Of a stretch of 64,000 nucleotides of DNA, positions 55,602-64,000 are shown in pieces; position 1 is the stretch's first letter, and every line of letters begins with the position of its first letter. Where the stretch lies: contig JAITII010000048.1 in assembly GCA_031279515.1 (NCBI GenBank), positions 1-64,000 of the forward strand, read 5' to 3'. The translations under genes and the position numbers were made by a program. The stretch comes from Deltaproteobacteria bacterium. Lineage in GTDB: Bacteria; Desulfobacterota; Desulfarculia; Adiutricales; Adiutricaceae. Under the pieces are notes generated by a model, which did no database searches, was not told the origin of the DNA, and saw nothing but the letters and a program-made list of their open reading frames with translations.

Positions 55602-55690
55602 GAGGAGTGTGTGTGAGAAAGTGAGCGAGAGAGAGAGAGAGAATGAGAGAGTTCAAGAGAGAATGAGGGAGGGGGTGAGGGAATGAGAGT
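55602..55690. repeat. GA-rich low-complexity tract
   Basis: About 90 bases almost entirely G and A (with scattered T) on the forward strand, including an uninterrupted GAGAGAGAGAGAGAGA run near 55627-55642. Confidence 0.9.
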
Positions 55691-56388
55691 ATAAGCAGTA
55701 AATATACCAAGTCAAAACTGATTCGCTGAACAAAAGTTTTACTCTAGAGAAAGGCTGAAGTGCAACTATACTAATACGGCTCTTATGGGCCAAGTGACAT
55801 TTGTTAGGCAAATCTTGGTATATCATAGGACTGGATATTGTCCTAAACGAGGAGTTAAAAGAGCTGTCTCTGATAATTAACTTGTGGGATCTTTTAAGTA
55901 ACGATGTAGGAACTAGGCAAAAAAGCTCTTAGACCTAAATGTAAAAATAAATTATTTACCCGATATTAATCTTCCATTTAGATGATGTCAAGGATTTCTT
56001 TCAAAAATCTTAAACCTTCAAAGAAAACCTTCCACAGTCTTATTTTAGACTAGACATACTTTATGTAGGGTTTTATAATAATGATATTACGTAAATATTG
56101 GGCTGTACATTTTTTATGCTTGCCCTTTTTGTGATTGAATCTTTATTGTAAAGTTCTTGTTTTGTTGCGATATAGTCAACTATAGCACATGAAATTTGAA
56201 GATCGTAAATTAACGATAAACTAACTTCGATGTTAACATAGCGTAGCTTCTTAAGCTTGATATTTATCTTGTAATAGAAGCTAAATCATTGATTCAATTG
56301 TGACGCATAGCTAATATGATTTTTATTTAAGGATATTTTAGATTTAAAATGCACTCAAAATTTTTAGTCATAAAAAGTTGTTAGTCAT

Positions 56389-56415
56389 AAAAAAAGGGCC
56401 GGCGAAGCCGGCCCT
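56389..56415 (-). terminator. Intrinsic terminator of the hyd operon
   Basis: On the reverse strand AGGGCCGGC - TTC - GCCGGCCCT followed by a run of T's (forward A's at 56389-56395). It lies about 25 bp past the hydA stop. Confidence 0.92.
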
Positions 56416-56440
56416 AATGTAGATTGGAACTTTACAATTT

Positions 56441-58180
56441 TTAGGTGTAAAGGTCCATGTGGGGATTGTGATAAGTTGTGTGTAAGAGCTTATGGGAGAG
56501 CTCTCCTCCGGGTTTTTGGAGGTAATTTTTGTACAAGGCCTGGACCTCGGGGTTCTCGTGGCTCTTGCGGAGGCTAAGATGGCGGTCGTCGTCGTAGAGA
56601 CCTCTGATGCGCTTGGCCCTGTAGTTGATGTCGCTTGTGATGGGCTGTCCGCCACCAGAGATGCAGCCGCCAGGGCAGGCCATGACCTCTATGAAGTGCC
56701 ATTTGCGCGGATTTCCGGCCTTAATTAACTCCATAACTTGGCGGGCATTACCTAGACCGTGGGCTATGGCTACCTTTATCTTGGTGCCATCTAAATCTAT
56801 CTCCGCCTCCCTTAAGCCTCCCAAGCCGCGGATTTGGGTAAATTCTACGGCAGGTAAGGTCTTCTTGGTGACAACCTCATAGGCGGTGCGCAGAGCCGCT
56901 TCCATGACGCCTCCGGTGTTGCCGAAGATGGTGGCAGCACCAGTCCCTATGCCCATGACCGGGTCATAGGGGAGGGGTTTCAATCCTTCAAAGTCAACCC
57001 CACAGCTCTTTAGGAGCTTACCCAGTTCCCTGGTGGTCAAGACTATGTCCACATCCTGGAAGCCGCTGGCGTGCATTTCCGGGCGGGTGCACTCGAATTT
57101 CTTGGCTGTGCAGGGCATGATGGACACAGACACTATCTTGGCGGGGTCTATCTTTTCCAGTTCCGCATAGTAGGTCTTTACCAGGGCGCCGAAGATCTGC
57201 TGAGGGCTCTTGCAGGAGGAGTGGTGTTCCACCAGCTCCGGATAGAACATCTCCATGAAGTTTATCCAGCCTGGGGAGCAGGAGGTTATCATGGGCATGT
57301 GTTTGTTGGCTTCCAGGCGATGGAGGAATTCTGTGGCTTCCTCCATGATGGTGACATCGGCAGTGAAGTTGGTGTCTAAGACCTTATCAAAGCCCAGGCG
57401 CTTTAAGCCTGCCACCATCTTGCCCGTGACTATGGAGCCCGGGGCTTCGCCGAACATCTCGCCTAGAGCCACCCTCACAGAGGGTGCGGTCTGAACAATC
57501 ACCACCTTTTCGGGGTCGTCTATGGCATTTAAGACCAGTTCGGTGTCGTCTTTTACTGTGATGGCACCCACCGGACAGATGACTGAGCACTGTCCGCAAA
57601 GGGTGCAGGCCACTTCCCTTAGGCCCTTGCCAAAGGCAGGGGTCACGATGGAGCTGTAGCCGCGGTTGGCGAAGGTGTAGACCGCGCAGGTCTGCTTGTC
57701 ACTACAGAAGCGGACGCAGCGGCCACAGAGGACGCACTTGTTGGGGTCACGCACCAGGGAAGGGGAAGTGTTGTCGATTTCCCAGGTGGGTTTGGCCTTT
57801 TCAAAGCGGATCTCTTTTACTCCGAGGTCCAAGGCCAGTTTCTGCAGTTCACAGTTTTGGTTGCGGTCACAGGTGAGGCATTCGTGGGGGTGGTTGGCCA
57901 AAAGGAGTTCCACCACCAGGCGACGGGCCTCGCGGACCTTAGGGGAATTAGTAAGCACTACCAAACCGTCAGTCACCGGGAAGGAGCAGGCGGCGGCCAA
58001 GGCCCTGCCGCCTACCACCTCGACCACGCAGACGCGGCACCCGCTGTAGGGTTTAACGTCAAAGTGGTGGCATAAGGTGGGGATATTGATGCCCAGTTTG
58101 CGGGCAGCCCCCCAGATGGTGACGCCGGCCGGCACGGTAACAGTCTGGTTATCGATGGTCAGAGTTACGTTTTTACTCAT
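56441..58180 (-). CDS. hydA: NADH-linked [FeFe] hydrogenase catalytic subunit
   Basis: 579 residues, cytoplasmic. Interconverts H2 with protons at the H-cluster. N-terminal [2Fe-2S] domain (about 1-75, CHHFDVKPYSGCRVC), a His-ligated [4Fe-4S] site (HPHECLTCDRNQNCE), two [4Fe-4S] motifs (CVLCGRCVRFC, CTLCGQCSVICPVG), then the H domain with L1 TSCSPGW (about 305), L2 MPCTAKKFE and L3 FIEVMACPGGCISGGGQP. L1 has Ser where many monomeric enzymes have a second Cys; I recall this form in NADH-linked members. The small-subunit-like helix is fused at the C-terminus, followed by a short extension. With HydB and HydC it likely forms the electron-bifurcating type that couples H2 to NADH and ferredoxin. 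Nine bases separate it from hydB. Confidence 0.95.
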   Translation of the reverse strand: MSKNVTLTIDNQTVTVPAGVTIWGAARKLGINIPTLCHHFDVKPYSGCRVCVVEVVGGRALAAACSFPVTDGLVVLTNSPKVREARRLVVELLLANHPHECLTCDRNQNCELQKLALDLGVKEIRFEKAKPTWEIDNTSPSLVRDPNKCVLCGRCVRFCSDKQTCAVYTFANRGYSSIVTPAFGKGLREVACTLCGQCSVICPVGAITVKDDTELVLNAIDDPEKVVIVQTAPSVRVALGEMFGEAPGSIVTGKMVAGLKRLGFDKVLDTNFTADVTIMEEATEFLHRLEANKHMPMITSCSPGWINFMEMFYPELVEHHSSCKSPQQIFGALVKTYYAELEKIDPAKIVSVSIMPCTAKKFECTRPEMHASGFQDVDIVLTTRELGKLLKSCGVDFEGLKPLPYDPVMGIGTGAATIFGNTGGVMEAALRTAYEVVTKKTLPAVEFTQIRGLGGLREAEIDLDGTKIKVAIAHGLGNARQVMELIKAGNPRKWHFIEVMACPGGCISGGGQPITSDINYRAKRIRGLYDDDRHLSLRKSHENPEVQALYKNYLQKPGGELSHKLLHTTYHNPHMDLYT

Positions 58181-58189
58181 GGGGGTACC

Positions 58190-60100
58190 TTACTTCCTGG
58201 ATATAGCTTTTTGCTTTTTGCAAGCGTCTATGCAAGAACCGCATTTGATGCATTTCCTGACGTCGATGACATGGGGTTCTTTCTTGTTGCCGTCGATGGC
58301 ATCCGCCGGGCAGACCTTTTTGCAGGCGCCGCAGCCGATGCATTTTTCCGTGTCGATCCAATAGGTCAAGAGGTCCACACACTGGCCGGCAGGGCACTTC
58401 TTTTGGAAGATATGGGCCTCATATTCGTGGCGGAAATACCTAATGGTGGACAGAATGGGGTTGGGGCAGGTCTGTCCCAAACCGCAGAGGGCCGACAGCT
58501 TGATGTTACGGGCGAGTTCTTCTAAGAGCTCTATGTCGCCAGGGAGTCCCTTACCCTGGGTGATGTTATTTAAGATGTTGAGCATGCGGGTGGAACCCTC
58601 ACGGCAGGGGGTGCACTTGCCGCAGCTCTCATCGCGGGTGAAGGACAAGAAGAAGCGGGCTAGGTCCACCATGCAGGTGTCCTCGTCCACCACCACGAGT
58701 CCTCCGGAACCCATCATGGCGCCGGCCTCTATTAAAGAGTCGTAGTCAACGGGTCTGTCTATCATGGATTCAGGTAAGCAGCCCCCGGAAGGTCCACCTA
58801 TCTGGACGGCTTTGAACTTCTTGTCGTTCTGGATGCCTCCGCCGATATTGAAGATGATCTCCCGCATGGTGATGCCCATGGGGACCTCAGCTAGGCCTGT
58901 ATTGCGGATCTTGCCAGTTAAGGCAAAGACCTTGGTGCCTTTGGAGTTGGCAGTTCCGTAAGAGGCGTACCAGTCGCCGCCATTGCGGATGATGCCGGGG
59001 ATATTGGCCCAGGTCTCAACATTATTATTGTTGGTGGGTTTCCCCCAGAGTCCGCTGATGGCAGGGAAGGGCGGGCGAGCGGTGGGCATGCCGCGTTTGC
59101 CTTCTATGGAGTGGATGAGTGCGGTTTCTTCACCGCACACAAAGGCGCCTGCTCCCTCTTTGATGTGCAGGTGGAAGCTCCAGCCAGAACCTAAGATGTT
59201 ATCACCCAAGAGGCCTAAGGTCTCAGCCTGGGCGATGGCATTGTTAAGGCGCCTAATGGCTAGGGGGTATTCAGCGCGGCAGTAGATATAACCCTCGTCT
59301 GCCCCTATGACTAGGCCGCCAATGATCATGCCTTCTAAGAGCCTGTGGGGATCGCCTTCCATCATGGAGCGGTCCATAAAGGCCCCTGGGTCACCTTCGT
59401 CGGCATTACAAATTATGTACTTTTTATCACCCGGGGCATTGCGGCAGAGATCCCACTTGCGACCGGTGGGGAAGCCGCCGCCGCCACGGCCGCGGAGGCC
59501 TGACTTTTTTACCTCTTCCAAGAGGGCATCGGTATTGTCCTTCATGGTAAGGGCCTTGGCCAGGGCCTTGTACCCGTCATTGGCGATGTATTCCATCACG
59601 TCTTCGGGGTTGATGTGGCCGCAGTTGGTCAAAAGGATACGGTTTTGCTTCGCGTAAAACTCTATCTCCTTGTAGTTGACTATGGGCTTTAAGGTCTCGC
59701 GGTCCTGGTAGAGCAGGCGCTCTACGGCATTGCCGTTTTTAATAGTTTCGTCGACTATCTCGGGGATATCGTCCGGGGTGAGGTGGACATAATAGATATC
59801 ATTGGGGTAAACAACGATAAGAGGTCCCATCTCGCAGAAGCCGTGGCATCCAATGATGACCACTTCCACTGACTTGTCTAGACCCTTGGCTTTTAGATCC
59901 TTTTCAAAGGCATCCACTATTTTTCTGGAACCTGAGGAGGTACAGCCAGTATCGCAGCAGATCATTATATTATGCGTTACGCCCTCATAGGGTTTGGCAT
60001 TCGGATCCTTGCGTACTTGAAGTCTAGGGAGGACCTTGTTTTTCAGAACGTCCAGGTCAGCTGCGGACGTGAGGCGCGAAAGAGTTTCGGTGCGTGTCAT
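58190..60100 (-). CDS. hydB: Hydrogenase diaphorase subunit, NuoF-like
   Basis: 636 residues. An N-terminal thioredoxin-like [2Fe-2S] domain (about 45-125, ICCDTGCTSSGS and GCHGFCEMGP), a NuoF core with NAD and FMN sites (SGLRGRGGGGFPTGRKW, CNADEGDPGAFMDRS, GAGAFVCGEETALIHSIEG), the N3-type [4Fe-4S] motif ESCGKCTPCREG, and a C-terminal two-cluster ferredoxin domain (CIGCGACKKVCP, CIKCGSCIDACKK). This is the HydB/HndC architecture. It exchanges electrons with NAD(H) and probably ferredoxin through one flavin. GAGGG precedes the ATG. Confidence 0.95.
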   Translation of the reverse strand: MTRTETLSRLTSAADLDVLKNKVLPRLQVRKDPNAKPYEGVTHNIMICCDTGCTSSGSRKIVDAFEKDLKAKGLDKSVEVVIIGCHGFCEMGPLIVVYPNDIYYVHLTPDDIPEIVDETIKNGNAVERLLYQDRETLKPIVNYKEIEFYAKQNRILLTNCGHINPEDVMEYIANDGYKALAKALTMKDNTDALLEEVKKSGLRGRGGGGFPTGRKWDLCRNAPGDKKYIICNADEGDPGAFMDRSMMEGDPHRLLEGMIIGGLVIGADEGYIYCRAEYPLAIRRLNNAIAQAETLGLLGDNILGSGWSFHLHIKEGAGAFVCGEETALIHSIEGKRGMPTARPPFPAISGLWGKPTNNNNVETWANIPGIIRNGGDWYASYGTANSKGTKVFALTGKIRNTGLAEVPMGITMREIIFNIGGGIQNDKKFKAVQIGGPSGGCLPESMIDRPVDYDSLIEAGAMMGSGGLVVVDEDTCMVDLARFFLSFTRDESCGKCTPCREGSTRMLNILNNITQGKGLPGDIELLEELARNIKLSALCGLGQTCPNPILSTIRYFRHEYEAHIFQKKCPAGQCVDLLTYWIDTEKCIGCGACKKVCPADAIDGNKKEPHVIDVRKCIKCGSCIDACKKQKAISRK

Positions 60101-60117
60101 GTATATTGTCCCTCGGC

Positions 60118-60603
60118 TTAGTTGGAGTAAGAATCCAAGATTTTAGAGATGCGATCAGGTCTTAGGCGACCATGGGCGTCAGTATCCACCATCATGACCG
60201 GAGCTAGGCTACAGGCCCCGATGCAGGCTACTGTCTCTAAGGTGAATTTAAGGTCTTCCGTGGTACCACCGGGCTTTACGCCCAGCGTGGTCTTTAGGGT
60301 TTCCAGTATGCGGGCGGAATTGCGGACATGACAAGCGGTACCCTGGCAGGAACGGATGATATGCTTGCCCCTAGGGGTGAGCCTGAATTGAGCATAAAAA
60401 GTGACCACTCCGTATATCTGGCTGATTGGAGTTTTAAGATGCCTGGCTATGGCCTCTAATGCCTTGAAGGGTAGATACCCATAGGTGTCCTGGGCCGCCT
60501 GAAGCACGGGGATCAGGGAGCCTTTGGTAACATCTACGAACTTCTCGAAAACGGGCTCCAATTTTGTCAGGTCAACGGTTTGACCGGGTGAGGTACTTCC
60601 CAT
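60118..60603 (-). CDS. hydC: Hydrogenase [2Fe-2S] subunit, NuoE-like
   Basis: 161 residues. Helical N-terminus (VLQAAQDTYGYLPFKALEAIA, PISQIYGVVTFYAQF) and a thioredoxin-like [2Fe-2S] domain with ligands in CQGTACHV and CIGACSLAP. AAGGAG lies upstream of the ATG. First gene of hydCBA; 17 bp separate it from hydB. No HndB-like extra [2Fe-2S] subunit is present, so the enzyme is the trimeric rather than the tetrameric Hnd form. Upstream, CCAATATT occurs twice (60779 and 60808, 29 bp apart), a possible paired regulator site. Confidence 0.94.
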   Translation of the reverse strand: MGSTSPGQTVDLTKLEPVFEKFVDVTKGSLIPVLQAAQDTYGYLPFKALEAIARHLKTPISQIYGVVTFYAQFRLTPRGKHIIRSCQGTACHVRNSARILETLKTTLGVKPGGTTEDLKFTLETVACIGACSLAPVMMVDTDAHGRLRPDRISKILDSYSN

Positions 60604-61745
60604 AAATGGGTACTCCTTAAATTAATATAATTTGGAACCAGGGGCGTTTTAGGCATAATCCTCAAGGCACGCCACAAGGTTAAGCGGGAAAGGGGGGGCT
60701 TAGAATCTATATTTATCTGATGTTATCAGCTATCGTATTTGAATTGTGGAGGGTATATTCTAGGCCTTACATTCATTCCCAATATTGGATTGCCGACCTT
60801 AGCTTTGCCAATATTTGATTTTTAGGGGATTTTTCTTTAAAAATCTTGAAGAAGGTCAAGGACAGGCCACAGTATAAGTAGCTTGTTTAGAGTTATTACA
60901 ACATAAGAAAAGCTTTTTGTCAAATTTTTTCTTTACATAAGCAAGCTGGGATTTTATTTAGATAAATCAACGATTTAATCATGGGATGGCCTAATTTTCT
61001 TGTGTTTGTGACGGGAAAAAGGCCCCCAGGTGCCCTAAGGCGGGTGATTTACAGCCCCAGCACCCCCCGGTCAATACTATAAGTATTATAAATCACTAAT
61101 TAAAAATTTCACAATTATTTTTTCTAGTTTTCTTTGACCCGCCGTCAATTAAATTTATGTGGGATGTAAATTATAGTAAATTATTGTATATGTTAGTTAT
61201 TTATGTAAGTTTAATTTATTGACAAAAATTACCTACTAAGTGCCTTAAATTTCTAGTTAAATTTTTGAAAATTAAAATTCAAGTCTTTCAAGGATGGTCA
61301 ATAAAAAGAGATATAGAAGAAAAAATACCCACATTGTGGTTTTTCGTAATGTAAATTTAGAAAAATTGACTATTTAGTTTTGATATCAAAGATCATAATT
61401 TGACATTTAAAAAGGCTTTAAAAATTGACAAAAATTTTTCCTGACAAAGGGAGTTAAAGAAGATAAAGAAGCTAATTTTGCCCCTGGGGTAAGAATTTAC
61501 GCGCCTCTTGCCTTGGCGCTTAGCTAGGGGTTGCCACGCAACTTGGGGGCCCCCCTGGTCAAGGTAAGAAAGGGGTCAAAGCCAGGTAAAAGGCTAAGTG
61601 TAGCTTAAACTATGATTATTTTCCGAAATATGGAAGATATTTCTAGAGAGCTTGGAAGCTTTTTAAGCCCTAAGGCTGGGGCAACTAGGCACCAGCTTTT
61701 GGATCTGTGCCAAAATAGTCCGGCTCATGGGACTTAGGCTTTGTC
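60604..61745. other. Intergenic region upstream of hydC
   Basis: No gene. It contains the CCAATATTGG palindrome (60779-60788) and a related half at 60808. The middle is very AT-rich. A TTGACA at 61219 has no well-spaced -10 box on the forward strand. Confidence 0.5.
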
Positions 61746-62852
61746 TTAGGGGGCTATGGGGCTAAAAGGGGGGCGGAACATCTTGGTAAGACCCGGGGTG
61801 CCAGGGTCGTAACCAAAAAGGTCATTCCAGAGTCTCCCGCTTTCCATGCAGAGGTAGAGGATTGTAGAGGGGCTAAGTTTTTCTCCCAAAAAGTCCATGA
61901 GGGTGCGGTACATAAGGTAGCGCAGTGGCCTAGGGTAGCGCATCTTGCCGTCATCGGCCTTTATGAATTCCTCGCTAAAGAGGCTTTTTGCCCCTTTTTG
62001 GAGCATCAAGGGCTTTAGATTAGGAAGGTATCTAAAGCATCCTAAAGAGATCCAGGCTATGGCCTGGGGGTCTACTATGGAAAAGAGAGTCTCTACGGTT
62101 TTTTGATAGCCCCTCTCCCAACCCTTATAGTGGATAAGGGGATCGAAGTGGAAGCCCACCTGATAGCCGCAGCGGGTTAGCTTTTCTGCTGCTTTTAACC
62201 TTGCTGTGAGGGTAGCAGCCCTAGGTTCTTCTTTACTTACCACCTCAGGGGAGTTAACTGAGAAACTTACAACAGTCCTTTGGCCGTGGGAAAGTCCTAT
62301 GAGCTCTTGAATCTGGCAAGTCTTGGTCTTAAGCTCCAAAAGGGCTGGGGGATACTTTGAGAAGAGCTCTACCAGTTTAGCTGCCAGATGGGTGACGTCA
62401 TCCAATAGAAGGCTATCGGTAAATTCCCCAGTGCAAAACCTGTGGGAGCGGGGCGAGGTATCAGCTAAGGGAAAATCACCATCCGGGTCTTTGGCAACTT
62501 GCTTTAGATACTCCTCTAAAGAGCTAAGGCCTTCGTCAATATTGCCAAAGAGCACCATGGCCTCGCTTCCTAAATAAGCATTGAGGATGCAGTAAGAGCA
62601 GGAGATAGAGCAGCCCTGGCCAAAGTGAAAGATATTCAACCCGCAGCAGTTGTACTGTGGGGTAGCCGGGCAAGGCCTTAAAAATGAGCCTTTATGGCGG
62701 CATAAGATAAGTGAACCCTCTTTATAGTTTTTCCAGGAGCTGGGAGGGAGGCTGGGAAGAACTTTATATTTTTTGCCTTCCAAAATGGGAAGGCCTTGGA
62801 ATTCTTCCTCAGTGAAGATATCTAGTTTTTGTCTTTCCAAGGTAGGTCCCAC
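61746..62852 (-). CDS. Spore-photoproduct-lyase-like radical SAM protein
   Basis: 368 residues. Radical SAM cysteines in GCSISCSYCILNAYL (C-x3-C-x2-C, about residue 80), preceded by CRHKGSFLRPCPATPQYNCC with extra cysteines. HRFCTGEFTDSLLLD and LLELKTKTCQIQELI follow the SplB-family plan, as does SFSVNSPEVVSKEEPRAATL. A SAM-derived radical is expected to act on a substrate. In a Gram-negative non-sporulating setting, repair of spore photoproduct is unlikely, so the substrate is open. The GTG start at 62852 has no good ribosome-binding site and lies inside the upstream ParB-like gene; a TTG at 62840 is an alternative. Confidence 0.85.
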   Translation of the reverse strand: MGPTLERQKLDIFTEEEFQGLPILEGKKYKVLPSLPPSSWKNYKEGSLILCRHKGSFLRPCPATPQYNCCGLNIFHFGQGCSISCSYCILNAYLGSEAMVLFGNIDEGLSSLEEYLKQVAKDPDGDFPLADTSPRSHRFCTGEFTDSLLLDDVTHLAAKLVELFSKYPPALLELKTKTCQIQELIGLSHGQRTVVSFSVNSPEVVSKEEPRAATLTARLKAAEKLTRCGYQVGFHFDPLIHYKGWERGYQKTVETLFSIVDPQAIAWISLGCFRYLPNLKPLMLQKGAKSLFSEEFIKADDGKMRYPRPLRYLMYRTLMDFLGEKLSPSTILYLCMESGRLWNDLFGYDPGTPGLTKMFRPPFSPIAP

Positions 62853-63781
62853 AGTTGGTTAAAGCAAGGCTTTTGGGCTATCTCAAGTACTCTTTGAAGC
62901 TCTAAGATAAGCTCCTTTGGGCTGGTAAAATTAATAGTTAAAGAAGGGCGGGTATCTTCTAGATTATCGTTTAAGTGAAGCTTGGTTTTTGCATTGAGGC
63001 CCATTTCGATAATGAGCTTATGGCGCTCTTTTAGATACTGGGTTAGCTTGGGGTAGCGAAGAGAATATAGGTAATCTCTGCCGACGGCCTCTTCATGGCG
63101 CCCTAGAGCTACAAAGGGCTGGGAGCTTAAAAGCTTTTCTATGTGGGTACCACCCTGCAGGTACAGATCGTTTAAAAGCTCTAACCAGAGCCTTCTTTTT
63201 TGATAGCTCATGCTTAGATGATGGAAGAGGCCGCGAACGGCCTCTTTGGCGCTTTGCGTAAAACTTTCCATAGCGTGGATATTTTCCAGATCCAGGCTGC
63301 CGCAGGCTAGTGAGTCTAGAAAAAGAGGGCCAAGCTCGCAAGCTTTAAGACAGGCCTTGTAGATATTGGGAGCCAATAGATCCATGCGGCCCATTAAATC
63401 TTTTTTCCCTGAGCTGCCATCGGGAAGCTCGGAAATAAGATTGGCAATAAGTGCCTTTTCAGCGGCATTAAAGCCTCTTTCCCGGTTTTCTTCTATGGCT
63501 AGCTTTAAAATAGTCTCTAAGGGATTTGTGCCACAGGTACTAATGTGCCGGGTAAAATCCTCTTCTAAAAGGACTGGCACCATTGCAATAGAGAGCTCTT
63601 TTAAGGCCTGTAGTCTTCTGGTCCCCGAGATGACTATATACTCACCCGGCTTTTGCCAGACCAAAAGGGGGTGTATGAGGCCTAGCTCTTTGATGGAGCT
63701 AACTAGGGCATTTAAGGGTCTATTCCAGGAAAAGGTAAATGGGCAGCTAAGCTCTTCTATGGGCAAGTTTATAATCTTCAT
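62822..63781 (-). CDS. ParB/Srx-fold N-terminal domain protein
   Basis: 319 residues. The N-terminal ParB-like domain (about 1-100) contains PIEELSCPFTFSWNRPLNALVSSIKELGLIHPLLVW and the box YIVISGTRRLQALKEL, where chromosomal ParB has GERR; EENRERGFNAAEKALIANLI resembles ParB box III. The rest is helical, without a clear ParB dimerisation domain. ParB-fold domains bind nucleotides (CTP) or act as nucleases or kinases. No parA adjoins it, so chromosome partition is unlikely. It overlaps the radical SAM gene by 31 bp and starts five bases after ridA, so the three genes are co-transcribed and a shared role is inferred. Confidence 0.8.
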   Translation of the reverse strand: MKIINLPIEELSCPFTFSWNRPLNALVSSIKELGLIHPLLVWQKPGEYIVISGTRRLQALKELSIAMVPVLLEEDFTRHISTCGTNPLETILKLAIEENRERGFNAAEKALIANLISELPDGSSGKKDLMGRMDLLAPNIYKACLKACELGPLFLDSLACGSLDLENIHAMESFTQSAKEAVRGLFHHLSMSYQKRRLWLELLNDLYLQGGTHIEKLLSSQPFVALGRHEEAVGRDYLYSLRYPKLTQYLKERHKLIIEMGLNAKTKLHLNDNLEDTRPSLTINFTSPKELILELQRVLEIAQKPCFNQLWDLPWKDKN

Positions 63782-63786
63782 GCAGG

Positions 63787-64000
63787 CTAGATTTCGGCAA
63801 TTGCATCAATTTCTACCAAGGCTCCTTTGGGTAGGGCAGAGATCTGTACTGTGGAGCGAGCTGGGTATGGCTCTTTAAAAAAAGTGGCATAGACCTCATT
63901 GGCAGTCTGGAAATTGGCAAGATCGGTTAGAAAAATGCTGACTTTTAGGACCTTGGTCAAAGAGCTCCCAGAGGCCTCCACTATGGACTGGATATTTTTA
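63787..64000 (-). CDS. ridA: RidA-family enamine/imine deaminase, cut by window edge
   Basis: The frame runs to the window edge (KNIQSIVEASGSSL upstream of the GTG used by the track), so this is the C-terminal half of a protein of normal RidA size. VLKVSIFLTDLANFQTANEV, PYPARSTVQISALPKGALVE (with the Arg that holds the substrate carboxylate) and EIDAIAEI are characteristic. It hydrolyses reactive 2-aminoacrylate-type imines from PLP enzymes. First visible gene of the ridA-parB-like-radical SAM operon. Confidence 0.93.
   Translation of the reverse strand, partial: KNIQSIVEASGSSLTKVLKVSIFLTDLANFQTANEVYATFFKEPYPARSTVQISALPKGALVEIDAIAEI

Larger units (their letters stand above)
54919..56388. other. 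Long intergenic region with repeats, no gene
   Basis: AT-rich. The 77-aa reverse ORF at 55022-55255 starts with GTG, lacks a ribosome-binding site and resembles nothing, so it is not called. It holds the palindrome, GA tract and possible IS end listed below. Confidence 0.5.

Noticed and set aside
60118-60603. hydC as a true nuoE of the complex I operon
   Set aside because: It is adjacent to and co-transcribed with hydB and hydA, separated from nuo by the AT-rich island and opposite in strand.
61500-61570. Possible tRNA-like GC-rich stretch
   Set aside because: Could not fold a cloverleaf with T-loop and anticodon features by eye.

Overview
The window looks like a chromosome segment of a strictly or mainly anaerobic, Gram-negative bacterium, most plausibly of the Desulfobacterota (former Deltaproteobacteria). 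Outer-membrane proteins (a SPOR/OmpA protein and two TonB-dependent receptors) show a diderm cell. A trimeric NADH-linked [FeFe] hydrogenase, a complex I operon without its NADH module, flavodoxin, a molybdate transporter and cytochrome bd oxidase fit an anaerobe that tolerates traces of oxygen. The lineage is an inference from gene content. No rRNA, tRNA or CRISPR array was recognised.

Layout. (1) 1-2588: AT-rich, defence-like end with the C-terminus of a Type ISP restriction-modification enzyme and a UvrD-like helicase. (2) 3126-7733: a SPOR/VWA-like/OmpA envelope protein, a small hypothetical protein, an AI-2E-family permease and a GDSL hydrolase. (3) 9028-15459: a three-gene signalling operon made of a periplasmic protein with two DUF3798 domains, a Cache hybrid histidine kinase and an HD-GYP response regulator. 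(4) 15761-20257: phosphofructokinase (reverse strand, with a 40-bp duplication at its 3' end) and cydAB behind a near-consensus promoter. (5) 21251-24654: a duplicated CAP/SCP gene pair, an ISAzo13-type transposase with substituted catalytic residues, and flavodoxin. (6) 25252-34364, all reverse: a 56-aa membrane protein absent from the ORF track, modBA without modC, a MATE exporter, a TonB receptor and a YVTN beta-propeller protein. A 32-bp tandem repeat lies between the last two groups. (7) 34498-35622: a broken IS1634-type transposase.

(8) 36710-48865: nuoABCDHIJK, an MrpD/NuoL-like subunit, a 100-aa membrane protein, a NuoL-like subunit, nuoM and nuoN, closed by an intrinsic terminator. 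nuoE, nuoF and nuoG are absent. (9) 49271-54918: a markedly AT-rich island with a FecCD-type ABC importer and a TonB receptor, probably for a metal chelate (siderophore, heme or corrinoid), probably acquired. (10) 56441-60603: hydCBA, a group A3 [FeFe] hydrogenase with NuoE/NuoF-like diaphorase subunits. (11) 61746 to the end, reverse: an operon of ridA (cut by the window edge), a ParB-like protein and a spore-photoproduct-lyase-like radical SAM protein.

Together the genes suggest redox balancing among NADH, ferredoxin and H2 by HydABC, ion pumping by a truncated complex I with four antiporter-like subunits, and oxygen removal by cytochrome bd. Long AT-rich intergenic stretches, degenerate transposases and duplicated segments point to a genome with notable drift and recombination.
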